Origin: Blasia pusilla
Taxonomy: Eukaryota > Marchantiophyta > Marchantiopsida > Blasiales
Reading direction: 5' to 3'
NCBI GenBank assembly: GCA_050084515.1
Contig: CM114272.1
Span: 36,332,001-36,396,000 of the forward strand
DNA length: 64,000 nucleotides
The position numbers and the translations under genes are program-made. The notes beneath the pieces were generated by a model. That model was given only the letters and a program-made list of their open reading frames with translations, did no database searches and was not told the origin of the DNA. This document shows positions 60,792 to 64,000 of the stretch, one piece after another; positions within the stretch are counted from its first letter, which is position 1, and each line of letters starts with the position of its first letter.

Positions 60792-63700
60792 TTAATCCAA
60801 GTTTAGCGCATATTGAACTGCAACAGCAAGCAGCCCAACAATCAAGACACCAGCACCTTTTATAAGCTTTTTCTGTGTCTCACTCTTGCCTTCCATAAAT
60901 TGAGCTATAACTTGTCTCAGTTTTCCTCCTTTCTTTCCACCTGGAAGAGTCAAGCAATGCACATGAATATCAGGGATTCCTGCTCCAACCTTGATCATCC
61001 AATTTTTAAAATGCAGAATTCCTTATTAATTCAAGTTTGCTTTGCACACTTGCAGATTTCAGTATTCAAACGCAAAGGTTTCAAATGGAATACAATGCTG
61101 CATTGTTGAGTATCATTGACTGCATGAAGCACAGCGGGGGTCATGTTCAAGAGTGAGTAGTTGACCTCTTTCTGCGAGTCTCCTTTCTTCTTCCCCAATT
61201 CGCCGACGCAGGGTATTGAGAAGGGACCCGAAATACAAAGCCAGAATAGTGCATGTGAATGTAATCACATTGTATGGCATGCTGAAGTCCGGGGTTGCCA
61301 GAGGTATTAACAGTTTGTCACTGTATACATGCACAGATCCAGAGTCCTGCGCAACGAACAAGCAAAGGCTTGCTTAGGGTATACTTTGAGTACAAAATGT
61401 GGACTCAAATTTATTTCCTTCATGCAAAAGTAATTTTCTGAGTCTTTCGCGATTAAAAAGATCTTGGAAGAGAAACGTCCACAATTTACACTGAAAGAGC
61501 TTTGAGAGAACCTGGACATGGCGAACTGATTACAGCAGATGGTGCCAATCGTGAAAAGGTAGTTGGGAGGAGCCAAATGTGTGAAGAGTGAACAAGTGAA
61601 CTTTACCTGAAAGCTCTGTAGCAAAGGATTCTCACTATCAAAAGCTGTCACCTTTGGACTTGAATAATTCCTTTGTGTCTGTGATCTAGGAAAGCTGATC
61701 AAAGCTGATGGAAGATCGAATCCACGATTGGCATCAGGTGGATGCTCATCGATGTGAAGGAAGCCCTGCACAGATTTGAATCAGTATCCTTTTAGGAATT
61801 GAAACTTTTGGGATCAAGGAGAAAATTAGGAATCTCTGAAAATCTTGGGAAGTGACCCATCTGACCTTGTCAAACTCAATGTTGAGAGACAATGTGCTGA
61901 TATTTGAAGGGATTCTCAGCTCGATCTCTACTACTGCTGGAGATAGGCGATCTTCTGCAGGTGTGACCCGCATTTGGGTAACAATCTCTTGAATTGGCAC
62001 TTCGTCACCATCCAAAGACATCGTTAAAGTGTGTAAGTACAGCCGCAGATACCACGGAACCATTTGGAAGATGGTCACAACTTGGCCATCAGTCATAGAA
62101 GAGCTGTGTGCTGAAGTCTCACCAATCGGTTCCTCCTCCACTGACCTCTTCATATAGCTGTGCATGAACTGAGTCTCTTCTAACTTGTAGTTATAATTTT
62201 TTTTCAGCTCAATCACAATCGACCCTTTCTGATTACCACTCCCTGCAAGAAACCTAGCGACCCGAAAGGGTCCTCGGAGGCTTGACCAGTGCACTCTCTC
62301 TTTCCATAGCATTCCAAGATTCAAAGTCCGTGCCATACTATTCTCCGATAGCACATAATCCAGCACCAAAGATGAACTTCGTGCTGCATCTCCATGCGTA
62401 CCAGGTTCCACAAAGATTCGATCTGGGTAGGGGCTCAAATGAAATACCGAATTCTCCACTAAATCAACGTGTCCGTCTGCACCTTTCATTGTTCCTAGAT
62501 CTTTGACAGAACGATCCCCTGGCAACTGTGCCTTACCCCTACTATTATCAAGAGCCTTGACTCTCTCCACAAGAGAACCTTCCAGCTCCAAAAACACGTG
62601 ACTGGATTTCGCAAGAGGGCAACTCCCCTCCAGTTTCTGTCCGAATATTGATGATAGAGACCAATGTGGCAACTCCTTCTTACCAAAATCTCCCTCCTTT
62701 GTTTGTCCCGGCTGCAAGACCAGAGTAAGGGTCTGCTCTAACACTGTGCCATCCTTGCTCTGAATGGTAGCACCCTGCACTCCAAACTCGTCTGAGCGAA
62801 CGCGCACTCTCAGTGAGTGATAGTGTCCCTTGTATATACTAGGTCTATCCAGAAGAGTCGTAAGACCTGCCTTGTCTCTGCAAGGTAGAAGCTTCAGCCA
62901 AGGTGTCAAATTTTCTGTGCAGACAGCCTCTCGAGGAAGAGCCCCATATCTCACAAATCCAGAGCCCACCTTCTTGACCTTCTTCGGCAGGTCAGGAATC
63001 TCCTGACCATACCCAGCACGGCTGCTGGACAGAGATCCGAATGTGAAATCAGGTGCAGCAATTGTGGCAGGCGATTCTAAGAAATTAATCGAGGCACAAA
63101 AAAGCCCAGATAGGGCATGTGTTAAATTCCGCCAGGTGGGGTCAACTTGGTGGGAGGGCACACCGAACTCCGCCCACAGCTCGACACCGGAAGGTTTCAC
63201 ATTGGAGCTTGCAATTGGGTCCCGTGCTCCCCACCGCTCATAGTTCCATCTTCCCTGTGTAAACGAGAGTTCCATCTCCTTTATGTGGAACTTTCGCACC
63301 TGCAAGAAGCCACATCCACATGGATCCCCATGCTAAAAAATATGACGACACTCTGGAATATTATCGACAACATGAATATTCCTATTCTGTCCACTCACAC
63401 TGGCAGTTTTGAAAGCAAGAAAACATCTTCAAAAATGTGATGAACCACACACAATTCCCACATTCGTACAGTTCATCACAATTCAAACTGGGAGAAATCG
63501 GAGGATATGATTCCAAAGCGCGCGCAGTCTCCCCTCTCGCCTCACTGCAAGCACCTAACGTCTGCACCTTCCTCGCTAACAATCCCACAGTTCTTACAAC
63601 GATCTCCTATCGCCTCCGACTTCAACGACTCCTCTGTCCGATCGCCCTCTGGTCCGATCTCTGCAAGGGCAGCTCAGGACTCACCAGTTGGGATATCGCC

Positions 63701-63996
63701 TTCGGAAACAGGTGATGGTGCGCCGCAGCGCCCACGCTGCGAATCCTGTTCTTGAAATAGAAGTGAGACAAGATCTTCCCATCGGACAGCGGCCGAATCA
63801 GCAGGTCCTCTGAAAACTCCTCACCCGCAAACGCATCACCACAACTTCCTCCAATTGCGCACACCACCACCGCCACACACAGAAAGGAGACCACAGACCT
63901 GAACCCCGACCCTCCTCCTCCCATCGAGGCCGCTCGCACAATCCGTCCGCAGCTCTGCTCGCACTCCCGTTCTCTCACCATTGTCATGCTCCACAT
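60792..63996 (-). CDS. PIGT: PIG-T, GPI transamidase subunit, five coding exons
   Basis: Exons (complement) 63685-63996, 61866-63299, 61607-61765, 61166-61346 and 60792-60940 give 744 residues with closing phases. PIG-T (Gpi16) is the ER-membrane subunit that stabilises the GPI transamidase attaching GPI anchors to proteins. Visible family blocks: EEFSEDLLIRPLSDGK, HHHLFPKAISQL, ELSFTQGRWNYERWG, LFCASINFLES, LPREAVCTENLTPWLKLLPC, GFLHIDEHPPDANRGFD and TPDFSMPYNVITFTCT. A transmembrane segment lies at about 658-678 (VITFTCTILALYFGSLL) and a second at about 725-741 in exon 5 (GVLIVGLLAVAVQYAL), as in plant PIG-T. The fourth exon could read through to a stop at 61113, but splicing at 61166 restores the plant-type Lys-rich tail. 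The ATG at 63924 (residue 25) directly precedes a signal peptide (SVVSFLCVAVVVCAIGGSCG) and may be the true start. Confidence 0.92.
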
Positions 63997-64000
63997 TCAT

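Noticed and set aside
61113-61165. Read-through end of PIG-T exon 4 at a stop at 61113
   Set aside because: The GT at 61165 joined to 60940 keeps phase and restores the plant PIG-T tail with a second membrane segment.

Overview
The window looks like nuclear DNA of a land plant. Five genes have plant-type exon/intron structure and best fit plant family members: PRKRIP1-like, SAC3C, acireductone dioxygenase, the SUV3L-type mitochondrial helicase and PIG-T. They sit in AT-rich DNA full of decayed Ty3/gypsy, hAT, Helitron and non-LTR retrotransposon pieces, with microsatellites and minisatellites. The decayed R2-like (restriction-like endonuclease) non-LTR fragment would be unusual in a flowering plant and leans weakly towards a bryophyte, lycophyte or fern; I cannot name a species.

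Layout. 1-3.2 kb: dead Ty3/gypsy pol, a PHD-finger remnant and a repeated LTR-like segment. 6.6-8.7 kb (-): PRKRIP1 homologue, two exons, with a 325-bp tandem duplication in its intron. 8.7-14.7 kb: intergenic DNA with Helitron-like and LTR-like pieces and a 28-bp perfect palindrome, then a GC-rich, microsatellite-rich leader. 14.7-20.4 kb (+): SAC3C-type SAC3/GANP gene, five exons, first intron with a GC donor. 20.4-34.4 kb: repeat island with two well-delimited non-autonomous Helitrons, an R2-like fragment, a GC-rich decayed segment, an hAT fragment, an LTR-like repeat and a degenerate array of about 170-190 bp monomers. 34.5-36.9 kb (-): acireductone dioxygenase, seven coding exons. 37-49.5 kb: second copies of the LTR-like repeat and of the hAT family, a 137-bp CA tract, a GC-rich segment and three minisatellites. 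49.6-55.0 kb (-): SUV3L helicase, eleven exons, with a perfect 30-bp-arm hairpin 370 bp upstream of its start. 60.8-64.0 kb (-): PIG-T, five coding exons.

The genes are unrelated housekeeping functions (splicing-associated factor, mRNA export or SAC3-type scaffold, methionine salvage, mitochondrial RNA decay, GPI anchoring); I see no operon-like or cluster logic. All exon boundaries were built by eye from GT-AG (one GC-AG) junctions, codon phase and remembered family conservation. Within each gene the phases close exactly, which is the main internal support. The most unusual recurring structural signal is a set of at least nine near-perfect snap-back palindromes in non-coding DNA.
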